Part shown: positions 28,040-37,099 of the stretch, one piece after another
Layout of the letters: the number at the start of each line of letters is the position of its first letter
Numbering within the stretch: the stretch's first letter is position 1
Source: Mycobacterium colombiense
GTDB lineage: Bacteria; Actinomycetota; Actinomycetes; Mycobacteriales; Mycobacteriaceae
Assembly: GCF_001953985.1 (NCBI RefSeq)
Contig: NZ_MBEI01000056.1
Coordinates: forward strand, 124,001 to 188,000
Reading direction: 5' to 3'
DNA: 64,000 bases
Made by a program: the position numbers and the translations under genes
Notes under the pieces: model-generated
Database searches by the model: none
What the model saw: the letters and a program-made list of their open reading frames with translations, nothing else
Told to the model about the DNA's origin: nothing

Positions 28040-29156
28040 AGTCCTGCCCGACGAGCGCACGCTGCGCTCAGGGCGCCGCCAGCGGGCCCTGGCGCAGATG
28101 GCGGCACACGATCTCGACGTCCTGGTCCTCGGCCGCCAGGCCAATGTCCGTTACGTCACCGGGGCGCCGCAGCTGTGGGTGGCCGGCACCCGGCCGTTTG
28201 GCCCCACCTGCGTGCTGGTGCGTGAGACCGGCGCCGTGCACCTCCTCAGCACCTGGGACGAGGGCGTTCCCGAGGACATCCCCCACGAGAACCTCTACGG
28301 CATCTCGTGGAACCCGATGAACACGATGTCCGCCCTGCAGCGCATCGACGGCGCGGCGACCGCGCGGCGCGTCGGAACCGACGCGCTCTCACCGGTTTTC
28401 GCGCAGCTCCTCCCCACGGCGTTTCCCAACGCGCAGCTGGTCGACGGCGAGCTCGCCATGCGTGCCGCGCGCCGCATCAAGACCAACGAGGAAATCGCCG
28501 CGCTGCGCCAGTCCGTCACGGTGGCCGAGTCTGCGCTGGCGGCCGCGGTCTCCGAGTTGCGGCCGGGCGTAACCGAACAGGCGCTGGCCGGAGTCTTGCT
28601 CGAGGCCTCCGCGGCCGGCGGTGTGAGCACACCGTCGAATCAAGATGTCGCATGGGTGACATCGCGCACGCACCCGTGGCGGCGCGCCCACGGCGACGGC
28701 CGTATTCAGGAGGGCGACCTGGTGGCGTTCTCCGCCGGAGTGCTGGCGGGAGGCTATGTCGGCGAAGTGGGCCGGACCTGGCCCGCCGACAACCGGCACG
28801 CGCCCGGCGGCGCGGCTACCCTACACGGTCGATGGCAACACCTGTGGGACAAGCTGATTGCCGCCTGTCGGCCCGGTGCGGGCGCGAGCGAACTGCTCGA
28901 AGCCTACCGGGCCGCGGACGAATCCGAGCCGCCGATGCCGGTGGCCCGCGGCCTGGGCATGGGATTCGACCCACCCGTCGTCTCCAAGCACCTGCCCACC
29001 ACCGCGGCCGACGAACGCCTGGAGCCCGGGATGGTGCTGGCCGTGACGGGCTACGTGTGGGAAGAAGGAGTCGGCGCGGTATTCGGGCGAGAAGCGGTCC
29101 TGATCACCGCAGACGGCCGCGAAGTGCTTACCGCGAGCCCGTTCTGGCAGCCCTAG
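28020..29156 (+). CDS. Degenerate M24-family protein, probably non-catalytic
   Basis: A 378-residue homologue of the preceding gene with the same two-domain layout (VLVLGRQANVRYVTG in the N domain). Metal-ligand positions are lost: the first Asp reads AFSAG, the second GEVGRTW (Glu), the His loop GLGMG (Leu), and the first Glu GMVLAVTGY (Thr). A metal-dependent reaction is therefore unlikely, and a regulatory or structural subunit of the upstream enzyme is plausible. ATG at 28020 overlaps the upstream gene by 20 bp; ATG at 28029 is an alternative. Confidence 0.8.
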   Translation: MTPMATEVLPDERTLRSGRRQRALAQMAAHDLDVLVLGRQANVRYVTGAPQLWVAGTRPFGPTCVLVRETGAVHLLSTWDEGVPEDIPHENLYGISWNPMNTMSALQRIDGAATARRVGTDALSPVFAQLLPTAFPNAQLVDGELAMRAARRIKTNEEIAALRQSVTVAESALAAAVSELRPGVTEQALAGVLLEASAAGGVSTPSNQDVAWVTSRTHPWRRAHGDGRIQEGDLVAFSAGVLAGGYVGEVGRTWPADNRHAPGGAATLHGRWQHLWDKLIAACRPGAGASELLEAYRAADESEPPMPVARGLGMGFDPPVVSKHLPTTAADERLEPGMVLAVTGYVWEEGVGAVFGREAVLITADGREVLTASPFWQP

Positions 29157-29158
29157 CC

Positions 29159-30154
29159 ATGCCCGAGCCCTCGGAGCCGGCGGCCGAAGAGATCATCCGG
29201 TACCACAAAGACGCCGCGACGCGGATCGCCACGATCACGTTCGACCGGCCGGACTATCTCAACGCGCCGACGGTCGCCGCGCGCCTGCGCTACGCGGACT
29301 TGTTGCACCGGGCCAGCATTGACGACGACGTCAAGGTTCTCGTGATCCGCGGCGCGGGCGACGACCTTGGTTCGGGTGCGGACCTGACCGAGGTCATGCG
29401 GATGCGCGACGCGGCGGACCAGAGCCCGCGGCTTGCCGAATACCGCATCGGCGCCGACGAAGTCCGGTACCCGCCGCAGGGTTCGTTCCGCAACGGCGCC
29501 ACCCTGGGCCAGTGGTACGCCAACCCGAACTCGGGCATCCGCGGCCTGCAGGACTTCAAGAAGATCTCCATCCTGGAGGCCAAGGGCTACTGCTACGGCT
29601 GGCACTTCTACCAGGCCGCCGACGCCGATCTGGTCATCTCCAGCGACGACGCGCTGTTCGGGCATCCGTCGTTCCGGTACTACGGCTGGGGTCCCCGGAT
29701 GTGGTGGTGGGCGCAGACCATGGGCATTCGCAAGTTCCAGGAAATGGTGTTCACCGGAAGGGCTTTCACCGCTGCCGAGATGTATGACTGCAACTTCCTC
29801 AACAGTGTGGTGGCGCGGGACGAACTCGAGGCCGAGGTCGAGAGATACGCGTTGGCCTGTGCGAGTAACCGGCCCACCGACACGGTGTTCATGCAGAAGG
29901 TCTTCTTCGAGATCATGAAGCAGTTTCAGGGCGAATACCTCGGCAGCATGCTCAGCGGCGTTTTCGAGTCGATGGGCGGCAGCGTCCGCCCGGATGGCGG
30001 CGACGAGCTGATACTCGACGACGCGATGAAGCGGGGTCTCGGCGACGCCGTCAAGGGCAACGACGACAAGTTCCCCGCTGAATGGCGGCTGAGCAAGAAG
30101 GCGCGCAAGAAGCCGCGTGCCGACAAGGACACCAAAGCGAAGAGAAAGAAATAG
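29159..30154 (+). CDS. Crotonase-fold protein (enoyl-CoA hydratase/isomerase-like), atypical active site
   Basis: A 331-residue crotonase-superfamily protein. RIATITFDRPDYLNA and VLVIRGAGDDLGSGADL are the CoA-binding and first oxyanion segments. The second oxyanion region reads AKGYCYGWHFYQAADADL where normal hydratases have a GGG(C/A)E block, and the FGHPSFRYYG segment lacks the second catalytic Glu. So simple hydration is doubtful. The C terminus is a Lys/Arg-rich tail (about 18 residues) that may bind acidic partners. ATG at 29159 is 2 bp after the previous stop; the TAG overlaps the CoA-transferase GTG. Confidence 0.8.
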   Translation: MPEPSEPAAEEIIRYHKDAATRIATITFDRPDYLNAPTVAARLRYADLLHRASIDDDVKVLVIRGAGDDLGSGADLTEVMRMRDAADQSPRLAEYRIGADEVRYPPQGSFRNGATLGQWYANPNSGIRGLQDFKKISILEAKGYCYGWHFYQAADADLVISSDDALFGHPSFRYYGWGPRMWWWAQTMGIRKFQEMVFTGRAFTAAEMYDCNFLNSVVARDELEAEVERYALACASNRPTDTVFMQKVFFEIMKQFQGEYLGSMLSGVFESMGGSVRPDGGDELILDDAMKRGLGDAVKGNDDKFPAEWRLSKKARKKPRADKDTKAKRKK

Positions 30155-32583
30155 TGACGCCACACCGCGTCGAACCGCCACTGGACGGCTATACGGTGAT
30201 CGACCTGTCCACCGGGATAGCCGGCGCCTACTGCACCAAGCTGCTCGCCGACGGCGGTGCAGACGTCGTGAAAATCGAGTCACCCGAGGGCGATCCGCTG
30301 CGCCGGTGGTCGGCATCGGGTGCCACCATCCCGGCAGGCGGTGACGGCGCCCTCTTCAGCTTCCTGGCCGGGGCGAAACACAGCGTCGTCGCCGATCTCG
30401 CCGACGACGCCGACGCCGAACTGGTGAACCGGCTGCTCGGGTCCGCGGACGCGGTGGTGTGGTCGGCCGGCTCGAAAGTGGCTGAGCACCCGGGCTTTAG
30501 GCCGGACGCCATCCACCGCCGCTACCCGCATCTCACCGTCACCTCGATCACACCGTTCGGGCTGGAAGGTCCCTGGCGCGACCGCGCCGCGACCGAGTTC
30601 ACCCTGCAGGCGTGGTCGGGAGGGATCGTCGGGCTCGGCCGCGGCGAGCAGCAGCGTGCGCCCGTCTTCGTCGGCGGTCAGGTCGGTGAGTACCTCGCCG
30701 GCGTCTATGCCAGCGCGGCCACGCTGACGTCGCGTTGGCGCCGAATCGACGGCGGGGCAGGCGAACTGCTGGACCTGTCGATGCTCGAGACACAGATACT
30801 GTGCCTCACCTATTACCCGGTGTCCTACTTCGAAGTGCTCGGACGACCGTGGCGCGACATGCGACGGCCTACCATCCCGGGGGTGGCCCAGGCCAAGGAT
30901 GGGCTGGTGGATCTCGGCTGCGGGACCGCGCAGCAGTGGTTCGACCTGTGCGCGATGGTAGGCCACCCGGAGTGGATCGATGAGGAATCGCCGCTGTCGA
31001 TCACCGAGCAGGCCAACATCCACGCCGAGGAGCTCTTCTCCTGGCTGGCGGAGACCCCGGTCGACGAAATCCGGGAACTGGCATCGGCATTCCGCATTCC
31101 CAACGCGCCGGTAGCCAACGGCGCCAACGTTACTTCCTTCGATCAGTTCGTGGAGCGCGATTCATTCGCACGCAATCCGCGCGATGGCTTCCAGCAGCCG
31201 AGCCACCCGTATCGCATGCAGCCCGCGCAATTGCGCGCGCCGCAGCCGGCGCCGCGGCTGGGCGAGCACACCGAGCACTACCGCGCCGCACCCCTTCCCG
31301 CGCGCCCGGCGCCGACCAAGGCCGCGAAAGCGCTGCCGCTCAGGGGCCTTCGCGTGCTGGACATGACGACGTTCTGGGCGGGCCCGTGCTGCACGCATTC
31401 GCTGGCGCTGCTCGGGGCCGAGGTCATCCATGTCGAGTCGACCCGCCGTCCCGATGGCACCCGGATGATCGCCGGCATACCGATCACCGAGGAGCAGTGG
31501 TGGGAGAAGTCACCGATCTTCGAGGCCCTCAACACCAACAAGAAGGGGCTGACGCTGGACCTGCAGAGTCCGCGCGGCCGGAAGTTGCTGCGTGAGCTCA
31601 TCGCGACGTGCGACGTGGTGGTGGAGAATTTCACCCCGCGGGTGCTGGATCAGATCGGGCTGGATTTCGCCACGGTGCAATCGATTCGGCCGGACACCGT
31701 GATGGTGCGGATGCCCGGGTTCGGCCTCGAAGGCCCGTGGCGGGACAACCCCGCTTTCGCCTACGTCATCGAATCGGCATCCGGCGTGAGTTGGCTTACC
31801 GGCTACCCGGATCGAACGCCGTATGACCCGTATTCGATCGGTGACGCATGCGCGGGTGTGCACGCCCTCAACGCGATACTGCTCGCGCTCGAGCACCGGC
31901 GCCGCACCGGCGAGGGCGTGTTCGTCGAGGCGGCTATGGTCGATGCCGCCCTGAGCATCGCCGCCGAACAGGTCATCGAGTACACGGCGTACGGGGCGCT
32001 GCTGGAGCGGGCGGGTAACCGGGGGCCGACCGCCGCGCCGCAAAACCTCTACCTCAGCGCCGACATCGACGAATTCGGCCGGCTCGACAGCTGGGTCGCC
32101 ATCGCGGTGGCCACCGACGACCAGTGGGACGGTCTGTGCCGGGCACTCGGATCACCCTCCTGGGCAACCGATCCCACGCTCTCCACCGAATCCGGCCGGC
32201 GCACACACCACGATGCCATCGACGAGCAACTCGCGGCCTGGTGCGAGCACCGCAGCCGCGACGAAATCGTCGCAACTCTGTGGGACGCCGGCGTGCCGGT
32301 CGCCAAAGTCATGCAGCCGCACCGCCAACCCGAGCTGGAACAGTTGGCATTCCGGGATTTCTTCGAAGAGGTCGATCATCCGGTCAACGGCCCGGCTAGG
32401 CTCAGCAGCGTGCCGATGAGGTTCTCAGCGGGGCCCCACAAGTTCCACACCGAGCATGCGCCGCTGCTTGGGCAGCACAACCATGAACTGCTGTCCGGGC
32501 TGGGCCTGTCCGACCCGGAGATCGCCGGCCTGGAAGCCGACGGCGTGATCGGCAGCGCGCCGGCCATGCGCGCGAGGAGTTGA
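30154..32583 (+). CDS. Double-domain family III CoA-transferase (CaiB/BaiF type)
   Basis: An 809-residue protein made of two tandem CoA_transf_3 domains (about 1-375 and 395-809), each starting with the family pattern (TVIDLSTGIAGAYCTKLLAD and RVLDMTTFWAGPCCTHSLAL). Family III enzymes move CoA between acids through an aspartyl-CoA intermediate. The expected Asp is present in the second half (GDACAGVHA) but is Glu in the first (GEYLAGVYA), so only one half is likely catalytic. Single-domain homologues dimerise as interlocked rings; fusion would fix the pairing. GTG start at 30154 overlaps the upstream stop. It may provide CoA activation in this operon, which has no acyl-CoA ligase. Confidence 0.85.
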   Translation: MTPHRVEPPLDGYTVIDLSTGIAGAYCTKLLADGGADVVKIESPEGDPLRRWSASGATIPAGGDGALFSFLAGAKHSVVADLADDADAELVNRLLGSADAVVWSAGSKVAEHPGFRPDAIHRRYPHLTVTSITPFGLEGPWRDRAATEFTLQAWSGGIVGLGRGEQQRAPVFVGGQVGEYLAGVYASAATLTSRWRRIDGGAGELLDLSMLETQILCLTYYPVSYFEVLGRPWRDMRRPTIPGVAQAKDGLVDLGCGTAQQWFDLCAMVGHPEWIDEESPLSITEQANIHAEELFSWLAETPVDEIRELASAFRIPNAPVANGANVTSFDQFVERDSFARNPRDGFQQPSHPYRMQPAQLRAPQPAPRLGEHTEHYRAAPLPARPAPTKAAKALPLRGLRVLDMTTFWAGPCCTHSLALLGAEVIHVESTRRPDGTRMIAGIPITEEQWWEKSPIFEALNTNKKGLTLDLQSPRGRKLLRELIATCDVVVENFTPRVLDQIGLDFATVQSIRPDTVMVRMPGFGLEGPWRDNPAFAYVIESASGVSWLTGYPDRTPYDPYSIGDACAGVHALNAILLALEHRRRTGEGVFVEAAMVDAALSIAAEQVIEYTAYGALLERAGNRGPTAAPQNLYLSADIDEFGRLDSWVAIAVATDDQWDGLCRALGSPSWATDPTLSTESGRRTHHDAIDEQLAAWCEHRSRDEIVATLWDAGVPVAKVMQPHRQPELEQLAFRDFFEEVDHPVNGPARLSSVPMRFSAGPHKFHTEHAPLLGQHNHELLSGLGLSDPEIAGLEADGVIGSAPAMRARS

Positions 32584-32589
32584 TCGACG

Positions 32590-33399
32590 ATGGCGATCGA
32601 TCCCTCGAACATTCTGCTCACCGACCGGGTTGCGGTGGTGACCGGCGGGGGAGCCGGCATCGGGCGCGGCATCGCGGCCGGGATGGCGGCATTCGGTGCC
32701 CGGGTGGCGATCTGGGAACGCGACCCGCAAACCTGTGCGCAGGCAGCCGAATCCATCGGCGCCCTGGGCATCGTCACCGATGTCCGAGACGGTGAGCAGG
32801 TGGACGCCGCGCTGCAGCGGACCGGCGCCGAACTCGGCACGCCCACGATTCTGGTCAACAATGCCGGCGGCGTCTTCTCCTCGCCGTTGCTGGAGACCAG
32901 CGAAAACGGCTGGGACGCACTTTATCGCGCCAACCTGCGCCACGTGCTGCTCTGCAGCCAGCGGATCGCCCGGCAGATGGTGTCCGCGAACCTGCCCGGC
33001 AGCATCATCTCGCTCACCTCGATCGAGGGCGTACGGGCCGCACCGGGCTACGCGGTATACGCCGCCGCCAAGGCCGGTGTCATCAACTACACGAAGACCG
33101 CGGCGCTGGAACTGGCCCCGCACAACATCCGGGTCAACGCGATAGCGCCGGATATCACGCTCACCGAAGGGCTGGCGAACCTTGGCGGCGACGCCGCGAC
33201 GGCCGCCATGGGCAACATCGTGCCGCTGGGGCGGCCGGGCCATGTCGACGAAATCGCCAGTGCCGCGGTGTTTCTGGCCTCTGACATGTCGGCCTACCTG
33301 ACCGGGCAGACGCTGCACGTCGACGGCGGCACCCAGGCGTCCAGCGGCTGGTATCACGACCCGAAGACCGGCGACTACCGGTTGGGGCCGACGAGCTAG
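32590..33399 (+). CDS. Short-chain dehydrogenase/reductase
   Basis: A 269-residue classical SDR, last gene of the TetR/P450 operon. VTGGGAGIG binds the cofactor, VNNAGG is the structural motif, ISLTS supplies the Ser, and YAVYAAAK supplies Tyr/Lys. It would oxidise a hydroxyacyl or cyclic alcohol intermediate. Six bases separate it from the CoA-transferase. The last 4 bp overlap the end of the convergent SDR gene. Confidence 0.86.
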   Translation: MAIDPSNILLTDRVAVVTGGGAGIGRGIAAGMAAFGARVAIWERDPQTCAQAAESIGALGIVTDVRDGEQVDAALQRTGAELGTPTILVNNAGGVFSSPLLETSENGWDALYRANLRHVLLCSQRIARQMVSANLPGSIISLTSIEGVRAAPGYAVYAAAKAGVINYTKTAALELAPHNIRVNAIAPDITLTEGLANLGGDAATAAMGNIVPLGRPGHVDEIASAAVFLASDMSAYLTGQTLHVDGGTQASSGWYHDPKTGDYRLGPTS

Positions 33400-34235
33400 T
33401 GCGTCCAGCCCTCGGCGGCCTGTTCGTCGAAGGTGCGGTCGATGCGTTCGAACCGGCGCTTGACCGACGCCCGTGCCGCCTCGTGCGGCAGGATGTACAG
33501 GCGGTTGGCCAGAATCGCGTCGGCGGTAAGCCGTGCCACGCCATCGACCGACACCGTGTCATCCTGCGTCGGCGGAAGCTGGCCGAAGCCGCTCGTCAGG
33601 TCTGGCGCCGCCGCGAGCCCGTCGTCCGCGCCGCGGATTCGTTCCGAGTTCGCGACCAAGCCCGTCTCGATGACCATCGGGCAGAGGACTGAGACGCCGA
33701 TGCCGTTGTCCCTGACCTCGCGGGCCAGCGTCTCGGCCAGCCCGACGACGCCGTACTTGGCAACGCCGTAGGCCCCGAGGCCGGCGTTGGGCACCAACCC
33801 GGCAAAGGAAGCGGTGAACGCGATGTGGCCGCCCCTGCCCTGCTCGATCAACTTCGGCACGAACGCCTCGACGGCGTGGATCGAACCCCATAAGTCGATA
33901 TCGATGACCCAGCGCCAGTCCTCGTGCGTCATGGCCACGAGCGGACCCGCGACGACGATGCCCGCATTGCTGAACACGACATCGACCTGACCCAGCAGCC
34001 GGAAGGATTCATCCGCGAGGTGAACCATTTGATCGAGATGCCGCACGTCACACGTCACCCCGTGCGCGTCGAATCCCTCGGCCTTCAAGTGCGCCACGGC
34101 TCGTTCCAACGCGGCCTCATCGACGTCGGCCAGCACCAGGCGGGCCCCGCGGCGGGCGAATTCGGTGGCGGTGGCCAGACCGATGCCGCTCGCGCCGCCG
34201 GTGATGACCGCCCCGCGTCCCTCGAAACCGTCCAT
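33396..34235 (-). CDS. Short-chain dehydrogenase/reductase
   Basis: A 279-residue SDR from the ATG at 34235 (MDGFEGRG). TGGASGIG at about 12-19, FSNAGI for NNAG, AFTASFAG for the Ser block and YGVAKYG for YxxxK. The C-terminal third is longer than minimal SDRs, with an IRGADDGLAA insertion and a basic tail, as in many mycobacterial SDRs of unknown substrate. Divergent from the MarR gene across an inverted repeat, so MarR probably regulates it. Confidence 0.85.
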   Translation of the reverse strand: MDGFEGRGAVITGGASGIGLATATEFARRGARLVLADVDEAALERAVAHLKAEGFDAHGVTCDVRHLDQMVHLADESFRLLGQVDVVFSNAGIVVAGPLVAMTHEDWRWVIDIDLWGSIHAVEAFVPKLIEQGRGGHIAFTASFAGLVPNAGLGAYGVAKYGVVGLAETLAREVRDNGIGVSVLCPMVIETGLVANSERIRGADDGLAAAPDLTSGFGQLPPTQDDTVSVDGVARLTADAILANRLYILPHEAARASVKRRFERIDRTFDEQAAEGWTH

Positions 34236-34292
34236 GGATTCCGAGAGTATTACTCGCGCTGGAAGCGGTGTGAGAGACATCATGTAGATAGC

Positions 34293-34309
34293 GCCCTAAC
34301 TATTAGGGC
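34293..34309. promoter_or_regulatory. MarR-type operator: perfect inverted repeat
   Basis: GCCCTAA-cta-TTAGGGC, 7-bp perfect arms, in the 86-bp gap between the SDR gene (leftward) and the MarR gene (rightward). It begins 29 bp before the MarR ATG, a standard arrangement for a MarR repressor controlling itself and its divergent neighbour. Confidence 0.7.
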
Positions 34310-34321
34310 ACCATACAAAAT

Positions 34322-34813
34322 ATGGCGGCTCCGACTGCGCGCGAGATTGATCCGCTGGCGCTCGAACACCAGGTGTGCTTCGCGCTGGCGACGACCAACC
34401 GGGCGGTCCTGGCGGTGTATCGGCCCCTGCTGGAGCCGCTCGGCCTGACCCATCCGCAATACCTGGTGATGCTGGCGCTGTGGGATCATCGCAAGGAGCC
34501 CGGGGCGGACGAGTTCCCGTTGTCGGTCAAGCAGATCGCGGCCGCGTTGCAGTTGGATTCCGCCACACTGTCACCCATGCTCAAGCGCCTGGAGGCGCAG
34601 GGGCTGATCATCCGCGCCAAAAACGCGGCCGACGAGCGCACTACCGATGTGATGCTGACGCAGCGCGGAATCGCCTTGCGGGAGCGAGCGCTTGAGGTTC
34701 CGCCCGCCGTGGTGGCACGCCTGGGTGTTGAGCTGCCCGAACTCGAGAACCTGCATCGGGTGCTCACCCGTATCAACGCCGCCGCCGTGGCGGCGGGCGC
34801 ATTGCAATCCTGA
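34322..34813 (+). CDS. MarR-family transcriptional regulator
   Basis: A 163-residue MarR/OhrR-type winged-helix protein. [15 protein letters not shown] is the first helix region, [30 protein letters not shown] the DNA-recognition helix and wing start, and [11 protein letters not shown] the wing. The N-terminal EHQVCFALA carries a Cys at the position used for oxidation sensing in OhrR proteins, so peroxide sensing is possible though not shown. No ohr gene is adjacent. It may control the SDR gene across the inverted repeat and the following membrane gene. Confidence 0.86.
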   Translation: MAAPTAREIDPLALEHQVCFALATTNRAVLAVYRPLLEPLGLTHPQYLVMLALWDHRKEPGADEFPLSVKQIAAALQLDSATLSPMLKRLEAQGLIIRAKNAADERTTDVMLTQRGIALRERALEVPPAVVARLGVELPELENLHRVLTRINAAAVAAGALQS

Positions 34814-34830
34814 CACTCTGAGGAGCCAAC

Positions 34831-35247
34831 ATGACCGACGCGAAACCCAATCTGTGGCAGCGGATCGGCTATTCCTACGGCCGGCGACTGCCCGACTCGA
34901 TGCGCACCTGGGTGGCGCGCGATCTGGCCGGTGAGGGAGCCGTCCGCCGGCACATGATCAGGTGGGCCATACCGCCCCTGCTGGTCCTCGCTCCGTTCTG
35001 GCTCCTGCCCGCCTCGCTCTACGTGCACACCGAGATGACCGCGCCGCTCTACATCTGGGCGCTGCTGATAACCCTTGCCCTGAACAAGGTCTGGCGCCGC
35101 CACCGGCTGGCGGTCCATGGGCTGGACCCGAAGCTGATCGACGTGATCGCCCGCCGGAAACAGGCACGGATGCACGAGGACTACATCGCCCGCTACGGGC
35201 CGCGACCCGAATCGGCCGAATGGCAGTCCAACAGCAGCCCCTTCTAG
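34831..35247 (+). CDS. DUF5313-type small membrane protein
   Basis: A 138-residue protein with two adjacent hydrophobic segments (about 48-63 and 70-87) flanked by a basic N-terminal half and a C-terminal cytoplasmic tail (RRKQARMHEDYIARYGPRP). The PxxWQRIGYSYGRRLPDSMRTWVARDL opening is the DUF5313 pattern, a family restricted to mycobacteria and relatives, function unknown. It follows the MarR gene by 17 bp and is probably co-transcribed. Confidence 0.75.
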   Translation: MTDAKPNLWQRIGYSYGRRLPDSMRTWVARDLAGEGAVRRHMIRWAIPPLLVLAPFWLLPASLYVHTEMTAPLYIWALLITLALNKVWRRHRLAVHGLDPKLIDVIARRKQARMHEDYIARYGPRPESAEWQSNSSPF

Positions 35248-35250
35248 CGG

Positions 35251-36099
35251 CTACTTCAGGCAGCTACCGGCGTCGATGGGGAGCGTCACACCGGTGATGT
35301 AGCGGGCTTCGTCCGAGGCGAAGAACAGCACCGCATTGCTGATGTCGATCGGCTCAACCCAGGGAATCGGCAGCGTGTGGAACAACTGGCAGATCGGCGC
35401 CATGTCGTCCGGGCCCGGGTTTTCCAGGTCCGGGCGGAACATCTTGAACGTGCCCTCGTTGTGCAGCATGGGCGTCTTGACGTGGGTCGGGTGCACAGAG
35501 TTGACGCGAATCATGTGCTGTCCCAGCTCAACTCCGAAGGCGCGCATCAGCCCGACGACGCCGTGCTTGGCCGCGACATAGTGGCCGGTGTGCGGGTAGG
35601 CCTTGAGCCCGCCCACGGAGCTGGTGAGGATGATCGAACCGCCGTTGCCGCCCGCGATCAGGTGCGGCACACCGGCTTTCACCGTCTTCCACACACCGGC
35701 CAAGTTGATGTCGATCATCTCGGTCCAGTCTTCTTCACTGGTCTTGTCCAAAGTCTCGCCGCCGTTGCCGATTCCGGCGTTGGCAACGATGATGTCGAGC
35801 CGGCCGAGCTGCTCGACGCCGGTGTCCACCGCCGCCTTGAGGGCGGCGAAGTCGCGCACATCGACCTCGGCCGTGAAGATCCTGCGGTTGTGCCCCTTGA
35901 CCAGGTCGGCCGTCTCGGCGAGGTCTTCGGGCGTCGACGCCGGGATCGCGGTGTCCAGCACGCCCTCGCGGATGGGCTTACAGATGTCGACGGCGATGAT
36001 GTCGGCGCCCTCCTGGGCCAACCGCACCGCATGGCTGCGGCCCTGACCGCGTGCCGCTCCGGTGACGAAAGCGACTTTGCCCTCAACACGTCCAGTCAT
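35251..36099 (-). CDS. Mycofactocin-coupled SDR-family oxidoreductase
   Basis: A 282-residue SDR with the insertion characteristic of mycofactocin-dependent dehydrogenases: after the second strand (DIIAVDIC) comes a long loop (about 40-70, including ASTPEDLAETADLVK) that buries the nicotinamide. TGAARGQGRSHAVRLAQEG, ANAGI, LTSSVGG and YVAAK complete the family signature. Such enzymes keep NAD bound and pass electrons to mycofactocin; substrates are usually alcohols. A copy of the GAGAAT-N3-ATTCTC operator lies 156 bp upstream of the start, linking it to the TetR regulon. Confidence 0.9.
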   Translation of the reverse strand: MTGRVEGKVAFVTGAARGQGRSHAVRLAQEGADIIAVDICKPIREGVLDTAIPASTPEDLAETADLVKGHNRRIFTAEVDVRDFAALKAAVDTGVEQLGRLDIIVANAGIGNGGETLDKTSEEDWTEMIDINLAGVWKTVKAGVPHLIAGGNGGSIILTSSVGGLKAYPHTGHYVAAKHGVVGLMRAFGVELGQHMIRVNSVHPTHVKTPMLHNEGTFKMFRPDLENPGPDDMAPICQLFHTLPIPWVEPIDISNAVLFFASDEARYITGVTLPIDAGSCLK

Positions 36100-36254
36100 G
36101 GCTACCTCAACTCCTGACTTCCGATCGGCACGCCTCAGCGGGCAACAAACGCGTTCTACAAGACCGCGGGTCTTGCCGCCCTAGAACTCTGTCATTCGGC
36201 CGTCACGGGTGTCAATGACGGATCCGTTTCGGCTATCTCTGGTTCTAGATATTA

Positions 36255-36269
36255 GAGAATCTCATTCTC
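36255..36269. promoter_or_regulatory. GAGAAT-N3-ATTCTC operator, copy 1
   Basis: GAGAATctcATTCTC, perfect 6-bp arms with a 3-bp spacer, between the mycofactocin SDR start (36099) and the 3' end of the TetR gene. It matches the sites at 37100 and 44573 in all twelve arm positions. Confidence 0.75.
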
Positions 36270-36326
36270 ACCGGCAAACGGCATGCGCTATTTGCTCATC
36301 GAGAGACGACGGGAGCGCGGGGCGTA

Positions 36327-37043
36327 TTACGCGACGAATCCGCGTGAGCAGAAGTCCCATACCTCTTCGGCGGTGATGGGGTGCATCGTCGCGTCGTCGG
36401 GCCCGCCGCTGGATTGCGCGATGAACATGACCGTCTGCATGGTCATGGCGGCCACCCGCTTGGGATTGATGGTGGTGCGCAATTTGCCGGCGTCGTGGGC
36501 CGCGTCCATCAGCTCCGTCAGCAACGCGAGTAGCGGTGCATGAGCGACCTTGACCTCGGCGGGGTGTGTCACCAGCAACCGTGGAGCAAAGTCGGTGAAC
36601 AGCGGACGCTTGGCCGTGGGGTCCGGGCGGGACGCCTCGTAGAGGAGCTGGACGGCGACCTGCAGCCGCTCCAGTGGATCGGCTTGGCTCTCCGTGGCGG
36701 CGCGGATCTGGTCGGCCGACCGGCTCAGGGCGTCCTCGAAGAGCGCCAGCAGCAATTCGTGCTTGCCGTCGAATTGCAGATAGAAGCTGCGCAGCGACTG
36801 ACGGGAGCGGTCCACGACCTCCTGCACGGTAAAGTCCGTGCTGCCCTTTTCGATGATGATGGCCTGGGCCGCATCGAGGAAGCGCTGAACACGCTGCGCC
36901 GCGCGCAATTTCGCAGTCTTGATGGACCGCTCGACGGCACGCTGCTTCCAGGCCGGCTCTTCGCTGGGATTGGTCACGGCCGGCTCAGCCGATTGCCGCG
37001 AGGGGAGAACATGGTTGGACTCTACCGGAGAACGCCGTGACAT
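36327..37043 (-). CDS. TetR-family transcriptional regulator, candidate master regulator of the GAGAAT regulon
   Basis: A 238-residue TetR protein from the ATG at 37043 (an upstream ATG at 37064 adds 7 residues). A basic N-terminal extension is followed by the HTH domain (RFLDAAQAIIIEKGSTDFTVQEVVDRS then SFYLQFDGKHELL). The C-terminal domain is of the TetR_C type seen beside fatty-acid or sterol catabolic genes. Operator copies lie 56 bp upstream of its own start and downstream of its 3' end toward the SDR. That placement makes it the best candidate to bind GAGAAT-N3-ATTCTC. Confidence 0.86.
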   Translation of the reverse strand: MSRRSPVESNHVLPSRQSAEPAVTNPSEEPAWKQRAVERSIKTAKLRAAQRVQRFLDAAQAIIIEKGSTDFTVQEVVDRSRQSLRSFYLQFDGKHELLLALFEDALSRSADQIRAATESQADPLERLQVAVQLLYEASRPDPTAKRPLFTDFAPRLLVTHPAEVKVAHAPLLALLTELMDAAHDAGKLRTTINPKRVAAMTMQTVMFIAQSSGGPDDATMHPITAEEVWDFCSRGFVA

Positions 37044-37099
37044 CGCTGCGCTCGACCCCCTCACGGATCACGTGTCGGAGATTGTAACTTTCTTACCAC

